From the NCBI GenBank assembly GCA_963974055.1, contig CAXBCP010000024.1, positions 9,733-73,732 on the forward strand: DNA of 64,000 nucleotides, given 5' to 3'. Below, piece after piece: positions 16,414 through 24,314 of this stretch. The stretch comes from CAXBCP01 sp963974055. Lineage in GTDB: Bacteria; Pseudomonadota; Alphaproteobacteria; MPNO01; UBA830. Under the pieces are notes generated by a model. That model made no database searches. It had not been told where the DNA came from and worked only from the letters and a program-made list of their open reading frames with translations. A program made the position numbers and the translations under genes. Each line of letters begins with the position of its first letter. The stretch's first letter is position 1.

Positions 16414-18807
16414 ATGATGACGGCCCCCTCCCGGACCGGTATCCTGTTGCGAAACAGGGGATTGCGGACGGTGTTCGGTCAAAAAGTGAACAGGGTTGAA
16501 GACCCGGCCTTGCTGCGCGGCAAAGCGCGCTACATCGACGATATCCATCTCGACGGCATGCTTCACGCGGCCTTTGTCCGCGCCCCGGTGGCGCATGCGC
16601 TGATTTCGGGAACGGACAGCAGCGCCGCCCGCGCGCTGGACGGCGTGGTGGCGGTCTACACGCTGGACGACCTGCGCCCGCACCTGACCGACCCGGTCTT
16701 GCCGGTCGAACAACCTTCCGGCGCGCTGAAGCTTTCGGCAAGCCCGTCGGCGCTCGCCGATGGCGAGGTGCGTTATGTCGGCGAACCCGTTGCCTGCGTT
16801 ATCGCGACCACACCCTATATCGCAGAGGACGCAGCGCAGCTCGTTTCCGTCGACTACAGCGATTTGCCGGTATCGTCCGATTACCTCGCCGCGCTCGAAG
16901 ACGGCTCGCCGACCGCCCATTCGGCATTCGGCGACAATGTCGTCGCGGGATTTACCCTGGCCTATGGCGACGCCGATTCGGCGTTCGACGATGCGGCGCA
17001 TGTATTCCGGGAAACGTTGCACCAGCACAAGGGTCTGGGGCATGCGATCGAATGCCGGGGCGTTGCGGCCCAGGTCGACCCGCGCGACGGCGTGCTGACC
17101 GTCTGGTCGGCAACCCAGATGGCGCACCGGGCGCAAAGCATCCTGGTCCAGATGCTCGACCTGCCGGAAGACCGCATCCGGGTCGTCACGCCGACTGTCG
17201 GCGGCGGGTTCGGCCCCAAATTCGTCTTCTACCAGGAAGAAGTCGTCATTCCGGTCGCGGCCATGCTGCTGAACCGCCCGGTCAAATGGATCGAGGACCG
17301 GCGCGAGCATTTCACGGCGGCAACCATGGAACGCGACCAGCTCTGGGATCTCGAAGTTGCCGTTGACGCCGAGGGCCGGTTGCAGGGCGTGCGCGGCACC
17401 ATGGCCCACGATCACGGCGCCTATACCCCCTATGGCGTGAACCTGCCCTATAACGCGGCAACGAATTTCCTCGGACCCTACGAACTGCCGACCATGTCAC
17501 TGGACGTCAGGCTGGCCCTGACCAACATGACGCCGGTAACGCCGGTGCGCGGCGCGGGACGGCCGCAGGGCACGTTCGCGATGGAACGCCTGATGGACCG
17601 TATCGCGCGCGAACTGAAGATCGACCGGGTCGAGGCACGCCGCCGCAACCTGATCCCGGCCGACGCGATGCCCTATGACACGCAGATCAAGACCCGCGAC
17701 GGCGCGATCATGACCTACGATTCCGGCGATTACCCGGCGGCGATGGATGCCGCGCTCGACCGCGCCGGATATGGCGGATTCAAAACCCGGCAGGAAGCCG
17801 CCCGCGCCGAGGGCCGCTATCTCGGCATCGGGGTCGCCAATTACGTCGAAGGCACCGGCCGCGGTCCGTTCGAATCCGCCACCGTGCGCGTCAAACCGTC
17901 GGGCAGGATCGTCACCTATACCGGCGCCACCGACCAGGGACAGGGGCTGCAGACGGCGCTGGCGCAGGTCTGCGCGGCCCAGACCGGCGCGGCGATCGAG
18001 GATATCGAGGTCGTCACCGGCGATACCGGCACGGTGTCGCTCGGTCTCGGTGCGTTTGCCAGCCGCCAGGCGGTCACGGCGGGCTCTTCCGTCCACGTCG
18101 CCGCGCTGGAGGTGCGCCGGAAAGCCCTGAAAGTCGCCGCGCACCTGCTGGAAGCGGCGGAGGAAGATCTCGATATCGCCGACGGGAAAATCTCCGTGCG
18201 CGGCGTGCCCGACCTGTCCGTCACGTTGGGCGATGTCGCCCGCGCGGTGCAGGGGATGCCGGGATTTTCCCTGCCCGGCGGCGTCGATCCGGGGATGGAG
18301 GCGACCGCGCATTTCACGCCGCCGACCCTGACCTATTGCAACGGCACGCACGTGGTGGAGGTCGAAGTCGATCCCGGCACCGGGCATGTCGAGGTGCTGA
18401 ACTATGTCATCGTCCATGACAGCGGGCGCTTGATCAACCCGACCATCGTCGAAGGCCAGATCACCGGCGGCGCGACCCACGGGCTGGGATCGGCCCTGTT
18501 CGAGCGCATGATCTACGACGACCAGGGCCAGCCGCAGACGACCAATTTCGGCGAATACCTGCTGCCGTCGGCGCCGGAAGTGCCGCATTACGATATTGTC
18601 CACATGGCAAGCCCGACCCCGCTGAACCCGCTGGGGGTCAAAGGCGCCGGCGAAGGCGGTACGATTCCGGTGACCTCCGCTATTGCGTCCGCCGTCGACG
18701 ATGCGCTCGCGCCCTTCGGCGTCGTGGTCCGCGAGTTACCGATCGAGCCGAAACGGATCGTCGAGATGATCCGGAACACAGAACAGTCGCAGAGCGCAGC
18801 GATTTGA
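16414..18807 (+). CDS. Xanthine dehydrogenase-family molybdenum hydroxylase, large subunit
   Basis: 797 residues, a typical molybdopterin-binding large subunit. The N-terminal domain starts GQKVNRVEDPALLRGKARYID. Cofactor-binding loops include VGGGFGPKF and ATDQGQGLQT, and the catalytic-Glu loop near the C-terminus is VKGAGEGGTIPV. The active-site loop reads TPVRGAGRPQ, the form II type, not the AYxCSFR loop of true CO dehydrogenase, so it should hydroxylate some other carbon substrate. It has no adjacent FAD-binding medium subunit or 2Fe-2S small subunit, which such enzymes need; these must be elsewhere or the gene is an orphan. Its stop overlaps the first codon of a Rieske oxygenase remnant. 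Confidence 0.92.
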   Translation: MMTAPSRTGILLRNRGLRTVFGQKVNRVEDPALLRGKARYIDDIHLDGMLHAAFVRAPVAHALISGTDSSAARALDGVVAVYTLDDLRPHLTDPVLPVEQPSGALKLSASPSALADGEVRYVGEPVACVIATTPYIAEDAAQLVSVDYSDLPVSSDYLAALEDGSPTAHSAFGDNVVAGFTLAYGDADSAFDDAAHVFRETLHQHKGLGHAIECRGVAAQVDPRDGVLTVWSATQMAHRAQSILVQMLDLPEDRIRVVTPTVGGGFGPKFVFYQEEVVIPVAAMLLNRPVKWIEDRREHFTAATMERDQLWDLEVAVDAEGRLQGVRGTMAHDHGAYTPYGVNLPYNAATNFLGPYELPTMSLDVRLALTNMTPVTPVRGAGRPQGTFAMERLMDRIARELKIDRVEARRRNLIPADAMPYDTQIKTRDGAIMTYDSGDYPAAMDAALDRAGYGGFKTRQEAARAEGRYLGIGVANYVEGTGRGPFESATVRVKPSGRIVTYTGATDQGQGLQTALAQVCAAQTGAAIEDIEVVTGDTGTVSLGLGAFASRQAVTAGSSVHVAALEVRRKALKVAAHLLEAAEEDLDIADGKISVRGVPDLSVTLGDVARAVQGMPGFSLPGGVDPGMEATAHFTPPTLTYCNGTHVVEVEVDPGTGHVEVLNYVIVHDSGRLINPTIVEGQITGGATHGLGSALFERMIYDDQGQPQTTNFGEYLLPSAPEVPHYDIVHMASPTPLNPLGVKGAGEGGTIPVTSAIASAVDDALAPFGVVVRELPIEPKRIVEMIRNTEQSQSAAI

Positions 18808-19019
18808 CCTACCTGAAAAACACCTGATATGTCGCCGCGCAGAGCCATGAGATCACGGACAATCTGCTCGGCCGGGTCGTCTGCGGCGATCCGGTGGTGC
18901 TGTACCGCACCGATGCAGGAACGCCGGCGGCGCTGAAAGACCACTGCTGTCACCGCCATCTGCCGCTGTCGCTGGGCCGGCGCGTGGTCGACGCCCTGAT
19001 CGCGGCGGAAACGCCCTAG
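18804..19019 (+). pseudogene. Remnant of a Rieske (VanA-like) oxygenase: nonsense codon and internal deletion
   Basis: Reading from TTG at 18804 gives MTYLKNT, an in-frame TGA at 18825, then YVAAQSHEITDNLLGRVV and a partial Rieske centre DHCCHRHLPLSLG. VanA-type oxygenases begin in just this way, with NTWYVAAWSHE at the TGA position, so TGG to TGA is the likely mutation. After the LPLSLG segment, which should lead to the second Rieske motif CxYHG, the frame jumps to RRVVDALIAAETP and stops at 19017-19019. That ending resembles the C-terminus of the same family, so about 0.9 kb of the middle has been lost. The second Cys-His pair and the mononuclear iron site are gone. It ends convergently, sharing CTAG with the 2Fe-2S gene's stop. 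Confidence 0.75.
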
Positions 19020-19399
19020 CCCTTCGCCGCCCGCTCTTTCAGGATCGTCCGCAGGTTTTCCTTCGGCGGCACGATATCGGTGACCAGGTCGCGGATCAGC
19101 GTCTTATTGGTCAGCGGGCCGACCACGGTGCCTTCGGCGGAAAGCCGGGCCGTGCAGGCATATTCGGTCTTGCCGTTTACCGAGACCATGCATTCCTTGC
19201 AGGCATTGGCGTTGACGCAGCTATAGCGGAACGCCAGCGACGAATCGACATGGGTGCGAATCCAGACCACCGCGTCCAGCACCGACATCCCCGCGCGCCA
19301 CGGCACGTCGAAATCTTCCGTCCACGGTTCTTCGCCGGGCGCGCCGCGCTGGATCGTGATCGGGGCCGTTTGTTCGGCATTCGCGTTATCGGGCGTCAT
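19016..19399 (-). CDS. Short 2Fe-2S protein, N-terminal domain of SdhB/FrdB type
   Basis: 127 residues. It matches only the N-terminal ferredoxin-like half of succinate dehydrogenase/fumarate reductase iron-sulfur subunits: RAGMSVLDAVVWIR, then cysteines in SCVNANACKECMVS and EYACTARL placed as the 2Fe-2S ligands. The C-terminal half with the 3Fe-4S and 4Fe-4S clusters, about 120 residues in SdhB, is absent, and the protein ends cleanly (LRTILKERAAKG), so this is probably its natural form. Its start overlaps the stop of the flavoprotein gene by 4 bp (ATGA), implying a two-subunit soluble enzyme. Confidence 0.85.
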   Translation of the reverse strand: MTPDNANAEQTAPITIQRGAPGEEPWTEDFDVPWRAGMSVLDAVVWIRTHVDSSLAFRYSCVNANACKECMVSVNGKTEYACTARLSAEGTVVGPLTNKTLIRDLVTDIVPPKENLRTILKERAAKG

Positions 19400-21093
19400 G
19401 CTGTCGCTCCCTTCGCCACCGGAAGGTAATCGTATGCCAGCACCCCGTTTTCATCGAGACGAAGCCGCTGGTTATATTCCTGTGCCGGGTCCATTTCCTC
19501 GAAATCCTCGCGCTGGTGGGCGCCCCGGCTTTCCCGGCGGTTGATCGCCGCCAAAGTCACCGCTTCCGCCGTCAGCAGGGCGGACCGCAGATCGTACCAG
19601 TCCTGCAGGGTCATGTTGAACGCCGTGTCCGCCGCGGGGACAAGGGCATGAAGATCGGTACGCATTTCACGGATTCGCGCCAGTGCCGCTTCCAGTTTGT
19701 CGGCCGTTCGCAGCACGCCGACCTTTTCCCACATCAGTCTCTGGAGCTCGAACCACATTTCGCCGAGCACCGCCGGATCGCTGTCATCCGACTGGCGCGC
19801 GACGAGCCCGTCGAGACGGTCGATATGTTCCGCCGCCGCGTCGTCGGACCACGCCCGGTTCCGCCCGCGGGCATATTCCGCCGCGAACCGTCCGGCCCGT
19901 TCGCCGAACACGAACGCTTCGGGAATCGCGTTGCCCGACAAACGGTTCGCGCCATTGGCGCCGCCGACCACTTCGCCTGCGCCGTAAAGCCCGGCAACGC
20001 TGGTTTCCATCCTGCCGTTCACCCGGATACCGCCCATGTGATAATGGGCGATGGGCGCGACCTCGACGGTATCCTTAGTCAGGTCGATCCCGTTGGCCGC
20101 CAGCTTGTCGATCACCGGGCCGAAGGCTTCGCGCAGCTTTTCTTCAGGGATATGCGTGAAGCTGAGATGCACGCCGCCGTTCTCGGTCGCGCGGCCGGCC
20201 TCGTTCTCCTTGGTGATGCCATAGGAAATGATATCGCGGGTGGTGGTGTATTTTTCCGCGTCCTCGCCGCCATAGCGGTGGAGGAACTCTTCGCCCTCGG
20301 CGTTGAACAGGCGCCCGCCGAGCTTGTAGCGGAACGGATCCCACATGATCGGGTCCATCCCGACCAGCCGCGGCGCCAGGTGGCCGATGGGGAAGAACTG
20401 CGGGAATTCCATGTCGATCAGTTCCGCCCCGGCGCGCAGTGCCATGGCATAGCCGTCGCCGTTCATGTTTACCGATGCCGAGTTGCGCTGATACAGCCGC
20501 GTCAGCCCGCCCGCCGCAATGACCACCGCATTGGCGGCAATCGTGACCGGCTGTTCGTCTTCGAGATTCCAGCCGACCGCGCCGGTGACGACGCCGTCAT
20601 CGACGACCACGTCGTTGATCGCGAGGCCGCTGACGCGTGTCACCGTATCGGCGCGTGCAACCTGGGTGCGCAGGCATTTGGCGACCGCCGGGCCGGTATT
20701 CAGGAAGTCGACATAGACGCAGCGCGGCACGCTGTGACCCGGGGCCATAACACCGGTGATCTTGCCGTCCTTGCGCGCCCAGCCGACCTTCCAGTCGTCC
20801 ATTTCGCGGATCCGGTCGATCGCTTCGCGGCACAGGATGGCCGCCAGTTCCTCGTTGCACAGGCCGCGGCCCGCCTCGAGCGTATCCTGGTAGTGCTTTT
20901 CCCAGCTGTCCGGTTCCTGGTCGCCCAGCGCCGCCGCCGTGGTCATCTGCGCCATGATGGTCGCGCCGCCCCGGCTGATCATGCTTTTATCGGCAAGGAT
21001 GACGTCCGCGCCGTTACGGGCGGCGGCAATGGCCGCATACATGCCCGCACCGCCCGCGCCGACGACCAGAACATCGGTCTCAAGATGGATCAT
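19396..21093 (-). CDS. FAD-binding protein, fumarate reductase/succinate dehydrogenase flavoprotein family
   Basis: 565 residues. It has an N-terminal dinucleotide fold (VLVVGAGGAGMYAAIAAA), the substrate-site motif HYHMGGIRVNG, and the C-terminal FAD-contacting GANGANRLSGNAIPEA. In SdhA a His covalently binds FAD in the sequence RSHTVAAQGG; here that place reads SRGGATIMAQ, so FAD should be held non-covalently, as in aspartate oxidase or AprA. The partner is the short 2Fe-2S protein overlapping its 3' end. No cytochrome b or membrane-anchor genes are present. The substrate is unknown; a dicarboxylate or related enoate is likely from the HxxGG motif. Confidence 0.9.
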   Translation of the reverse strand: MIHLETDVLVVGAGGAGMYAAIAAARNGADVILADKSMISRGGATIMAQMTTAAALGDQEPDSWEKHYQDTLEAGRGLCNEELAAILCREAIDRIREMDDWKVGWARKDGKITGVMAPGHSVPRCVYVDFLNTGPAVAKCLRTQVARADTVTRVSGLAINDVVVDDGVVTGAVGWNLEDEQPVTIAANAVVIAAGGLTRLYQRNSASVNMNGDGYAMALRAGAELIDMEFPQFFPIGHLAPRLVGMDPIMWDPFRYKLGGRLFNAEGEEFLHRYGGEDAEKYTTTRDIISYGITKENEAGRATENGGVHLSFTHIPEEKLREAFGPVIDKLAANGIDLTKDTVEVAPIAHYHMGGIRVNGRMETSVAGLYGAGEVVGGANGANRLSGNAIPEAFVFGERAGRFAAEYARGRNRAWSDDAAAEHIDRLDGLVARQSDDSDPAVLGEMWFELQRLMWEKVGVLRTADKLEAALARIREMRTDLHALVPAADTAFNMTLQDWYDLRSALLTAEAVTLAAINRRESRGAHQREDFEEMDPAQEYNQRLRLDENGVLAYDYLPVAKGATA

Positions 21094-21149
21094 TAGGTAG
21101 TATACTCCGTTTTCTCATAGTATCGCCGCCCCGCTATCGGGGCAACTGC

Positions 21150-21177
21150 TTGCCACGCATACAAGCATGCATAGAAT
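21150..21177 (+). promoter_or_regulatory. Possible sigma-70 promoter of the ferritin-like gene
   Basis: TTGCCA (21150-21155) and TAGAAT (21172-21177) are separated by 16 bp and lie 33 bp upstream of the ATG at 21210. It sits in the 116-bp interval between divergent genes. Confidence 0.45.
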
Positions 21178-21209
21178 GAAGGCGGGACGGCAAAAACAAA
21201 AGGGCTGAC

Positions 21210-21938
21210 ATGACGGACAATACCGAACAATCGCTGGTCGACACGGCCTGGCCGTACTGGGAATGCGAAGGCGAAATCGCCAAACGCTACTTTGCCGATG
21301 CAACGGACGAAGATCATGCGTTTTACCTGCGCGCCCAGTTGTGGAAGGAACTTCACCCGGTGGACGGGTTCTTCAACGGGCTGCACCGCGAGCTGAAAGA
21401 CCTCGTGGATAAATTTCCCGAGGTCGACCGCAGCATCGACCGTCACGAATATCATTTCCTGCTGACCCAGCTGACCGAGGAATTCAATCACTACGTCATG
21501 CTCGCCGATATCTTCGAACACGTGATGGGCCGGAAAATCACGGCGGAAGACACCGTGCAGCTGGCGGAGGAAAAAAAGCTCGGCGATGTGCGGCGCGGCT
21601 ACGTGGAAGGCGGCGACGCGCTGACCCGGGCCGCCGTCGGATTTACCGAGGGCGGGGGCGCGCGGCTGTTCCGCGAAGGCGCGAAACTGTCGGGATCGAC
21701 CGTCAACGACATGACCGCCCGCGCCATGGAAATCATCTATGACGACGAAAAGGATCACTATGCCGAACAGGCGAAAATCTGCGTCGGGCTCATTCAGTCG
21801 GAGGACGACATGGCGCGCATGCAGGATGCGATCCGCGCCATCAGCGCCCAGCGCGTAAAAATGCGCGCCGAAATGTTCCCCGGCGCGATGACCGGCGCGG
21901 AAATCGACGCATTTATCGCCGAGAATACAAGGGGTTAG
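21210..21938 (+). CDS. Predicted ferritin-like di-iron domain protein, function unknown
   Basis: 242 residues, mainly helical, no signal peptide. Two well separated E-x2-H motifs occur in long helices: LTEEFNHYVMLADIFE (about residues 90-105) and YDDEKDHYAEQ (about 180-190). Further acidic/His residues appear in helix one (WKELHPVDGFFNGLH) and in DRHEYHFLL. This is the pattern of a four-helix di-iron carboxylate protein, which could be an oxygenase, a reductase or an iron store. I do not recognise a named family. It is divergent from the flavoprotein/2Fe-2S pair, a possible electron source, and convergent with pgk. Confidence 0.75.
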   Translation: MTDNTEQSLVDTAWPYWECEGEIAKRYFADATDEDHAFYLRAQLWKELHPVDGFFNGLHRELKDLVDKFPEVDRSIDRHEYHFLLTQLTEEFNHYVMLADIFEHVMGRKITAEDTVQLAEEKKLGDVRRGYVEGGDALTRAAVGFTEGGGARLFREGAKLSGSTVNDMTARAMEIIYDDEKDHYAEQAKICVGLIQSEDDMARMQDAIRAISAQRVKMRAEMFPGAMTGAEIDAFIAENTRG

Positions 21939-21941
21939 GTA

Positions 21942-23129
21942 TCAGCCCAGCGCCTTGACGCCCGGCAGGTCCTTGCCTTCGAGCCATTCGAGGAACGCCC
22001 CGCCGGCGGTCGAGACATAGGAAAATTCGTCGAGCACGTCGGCGGCGACCAGGGCGGCCACGGTATCGCCGCCCCCGGCGACGGTTTTCAGTGCGCCCGA
22101 GCGGGTCAAATCGGCAGCCACCCGCGCGACCATGACCGTGCCGGCGTCGAAAGGCGGCACTTCGAACGCGCCGAGCGGGCCGTTCCACACCAGGGTTTTC
22201 AGCTCGCTCAGCTTGGCGGCAAGGCCGTTTGCCGTGCCGGGGCCGACATCGAGGATCATCATGTCGCCGGGCACGGCGGAGACCGGTACCACTTCGCTGG
22301 GCGCACCTTCGGCAAATTCCCGGGCGACGACGGCGTCGGACGGCAGGACGATCTGGCAGCCAGCTTCGTCGGCGCGGCCGAGAATATCAAGCGCGGTATC
22401 CGCCATGTCGTGTTCGCAGAGCGACTTGCCGACATCGGTGCCGAGCGCATGGAGAAACGTATTCGCCATCGCTCCGCCGATTGCCAGCATGTCGACCTTG
22501 CCGACCAGGTTGCCGAGCAGGTCGAGCTTGGTCGACACCTTGGCGCCGCCGACTATGGCGCCTACCGGGCGGTCCGGATTGCCGAGCGCGGAATCAAGGG
22601 CATCCAGCTCGGCCTGCATCATGCGGCCGGCGGCGGCAGGCAACAGGCGCGCCAGCGCCTCGGTCGAGGCATGGGCGCGGTGCGCCGCCGAAAACGCGTC
22701 ATTTACATAGATATCGGCAAGCGATGCGAGCCGGGCCGCGAAGTCCGGATCGTTTGCCTCTTCGCCGGCATGGAAGCGCAGGTTTTCGAGCAGCACCACG
22801 TCGCCGCCCCTGGCCGCCGTCACGACCTTTTCCGCCTCCGGCCCGACGCAGTCATTGGCAAAGGCCACATTGCGCCCGCCGAGCGCCGCCGAGAGCGGCC
22901 CCGCGATCGGGCCGAGCGACAGATTGGGGTCGGCTTCGCCGTTGGGGCGGCCGAAATGCGATGCGACGACGACCACGGCGCCCTTGGCGGCCAGTTCCGC
23001 AATGGTCGGGGCCAGCCGGGAAATCCGGGTGGCATCCGATACCGCACCGTCGCGCATGGGTACGTTCAGGTCGGCGCGCAGGAAGACGCGTTTGCCGGAA
23101 ACATCGATATCGTCGAGGGTCTTGTGCAT
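21942..23129 (-). CDS. pgk: Phosphoglycerate kinase
   Basis: Reversible transfer of phosphate between 1,3-bisphosphoglycerate and ADP in glycolysis and gluconeogenesis. 395 residues, normal size. Motifs include the substrate-binding FLRADLNVPM near the N-terminus, VASHFGRPNG, LLENLRFHAGEE, IVGGAKVSTKLDLL, the nucleotide-site NGPLGAFE and the C-terminal GGGDTVAAL. It is the third gene of a tkt-gap-pgk series on the minus strand, 122 bp after gap, with a terminator-like hairpin in the gap-pgk interval, so its dose may be set separately. Confidence 0.98.
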   Translation of the reverse strand: MHKTLDDIDVSGKRVFLRADLNVPMRDGAVSDATRISRLAPTIAELAAKGAVVVVASHFGRPNGEADPNLSLGPIAGPLSAALGGRNVAFANDCVGPEAEKVVTAARGGDVVLLENLRFHAGEEANDPDFAARLASLADIYVNDAFSAAHRAHASTEALARLLPAAAGRMMQAELDALDSALGNPDRPVGAIVGGAKVSTKLDLLGNLVGKVDMLAIGGAMANTFLHALGTDVGKSLCEHDMADTALDILGRADEAGCQIVLPSDAVVAREFAEGAPSEVVPVSAVPGDMMILDVGPGTANGLAAKLSELKTLVWNGPLGAFEVPPFDAGTVMVARVAADLTRSGALKTVAGGGDTVAALVAADVLDEFSYVSTAGGAFLEWLEGKDLPGVKALG

Positions 23130-23158
23130 GATGAATTCACTTCCCAGAGGTCAGAAAC

Positions 23159-23211
23159 GAAAATCCCCCACCCGTCGGACCGGCCCGGCGGGCCGCTTCA
23201 GGATGGGGGAT
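23159..23211 (-). terminator. Terminator-like hairpin between gap and pgk
   Basis: On the minus strand an 8-bp stem (23211-23204 with 23170-23163, CCCCC/GGGGG core) encloses a GC-rich loop with its own smaller palindrome (GGCCCGCCGGGCC) and ends in TTTT. It could end gap transcripts or act as a partial terminator, or stabilise processed mRNA. Confidence 0.6.
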
Positions 23212-23251
23212 ATTTATCGTGCGGTCCCGAAAGACCGGCCGGCCGACAGGC

Positions 23252-24262
23252 CTATTTCAGTTTCCCCATCGCCACCGCGGTGTCGAGCATGCGGTTGGAG
23301 AAGCCCCATTCGTTGTCGTACCAGCTGACAACGCGGACCAGCTTGCCCTCGACCACCTGGGTCTGGGTGACGTCGAACGTGGACGAGGCCGGGTCGTGAT
23401 TGAAATCGCTCGAGACCAGCGGCGCGGCGTTGATGTTGAAGATGCCTTTCAGCCGGGGCGTCGCCGCCGCCTTCATGGCCGCCTCGTTGACCGCTTCGAC
23501 CGTGGTCTTTTTCTTCGGGATAAACGTGAAGTCGATCACCGAGACATTCGCCGTCGGCACGCGGATGGATGTACCGTCGAGCTTGCCGTTCAGTTCCGGC
23601 AGTACCAGGCCGACGGCCTTGGCGGCGCCGGTCGAGGTCGGGATCATCGACTGGGCGGCGGCGCGGGCACGGCGCGGGTCGCTGTGCAGCGTGTCCAGGA
23701 TCCGCTGATCGCCGGTATAGGCATGAATCGTCGTCATGTAGCCCTGCTGGATATCGAACGCCTTGTGCATCACCGAGGCGACGGGGGCGAGGCAGTTGGT
23801 CGTGCAGGACGCATTGGAGACAATGGTGTGCGATTTGCGCAGCTTGTTATCGTTGATGCCGTAGACAACGGTAAGGTCTTCGCCGCTGGCGGGAGCCGAG
23901 ATCAGGACCTTCTTCGCGCCCGCTTTCAGGTGCATTTCGGCCTGGTCGCGCTTGGTGAAGATGCCCGTGCATTCCAGCACCACGTCGATGCCGAGCTTGG
24001 CCCAGGGCAGGTCTTCCGGATTGCGCTCGGAGAACACCTTGATCACGCCGCTGCCGGCATTGATGCCGGTCGACGTCACCTTGACCTGCTTGGGGAATTT
24101 GCCGTGCGTGGTGTCGTGCTGAAGCAGCAGCGCGTTCATTTCCACCGAGCCGAGATCGTTGATCGCAACGACTTCGATATCCTTGCGGCCCGATTCCAGC
24201 GCCGCGCGCAGCGTCAGCCGCCCGATCCGGCCGAAGCCGTTAATTGCTACACGTACTGCCAT
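23252..24262 (-). CDS. gap: Glyceraldehyde-3-phosphate dehydrogenase, type I
   Basis: Oxidises and phosphorylates glyceraldehyde-3-phosphate with NAD(P)+. The start at 24262 gives MAVRVAINGFGRIGR, the standard N-terminal dinucleotide fold, and 336 residues; upstream in-frame codons are Arg/Pro-rich and not family-like. The catalytic cysteine is in SNASCTTNCLAPV and the partner His in YTGDQRILD-region sequences; AAQSMIPTSTGAAKAV and SWYDNEWGFSNRM are intact. AGGAAAA precedes the ATG. It lies between tkt and pgk, 52 bp after tkt. Confidence 0.98.
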   Translation of the reverse strand: MAVRVAINGFGRIGRLTLRAALESGRKDIEVVAINDLGSVEMNALLLQHDTTHGKFPKQVKVTSTGINAGSGVIKVFSERNPEDLPWAKLGIDVVLECTGIFTKRDQAEMHLKAGAKKVLISAPASGEDLTVVYGINDNKLRKSHTIVSNASCTTNCLAPVASVMHKAFDIQQGYMTTIHAYTGDQRILDTLHSDPRRARAAAQSMIPTSTGAAKAVGLVLPELNGKLDGTSIRVPTANVSVIDFTFIPKKKTTVEAVNEAAMKAAATPRLKGIFNINAAPLVSSDFNHDPASSTFDVTQTQVVEGKLVRVVSWYDNEWGFSNRMLDTAVAMGKLK

Positions 24263-24314
24263 TTTTTCCTCCGATACTGCGTTCTGATCCAAATCGTGAT
24301 TCGTCAGTCGATCG

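Noticed and set aside
15168..16415. Long minus-strand open frame opposite the second DUF2336 gene
   Set aside because: The plus strand encodes a paralogue of the neighbouring protein, so the antisense frame is not a gene.
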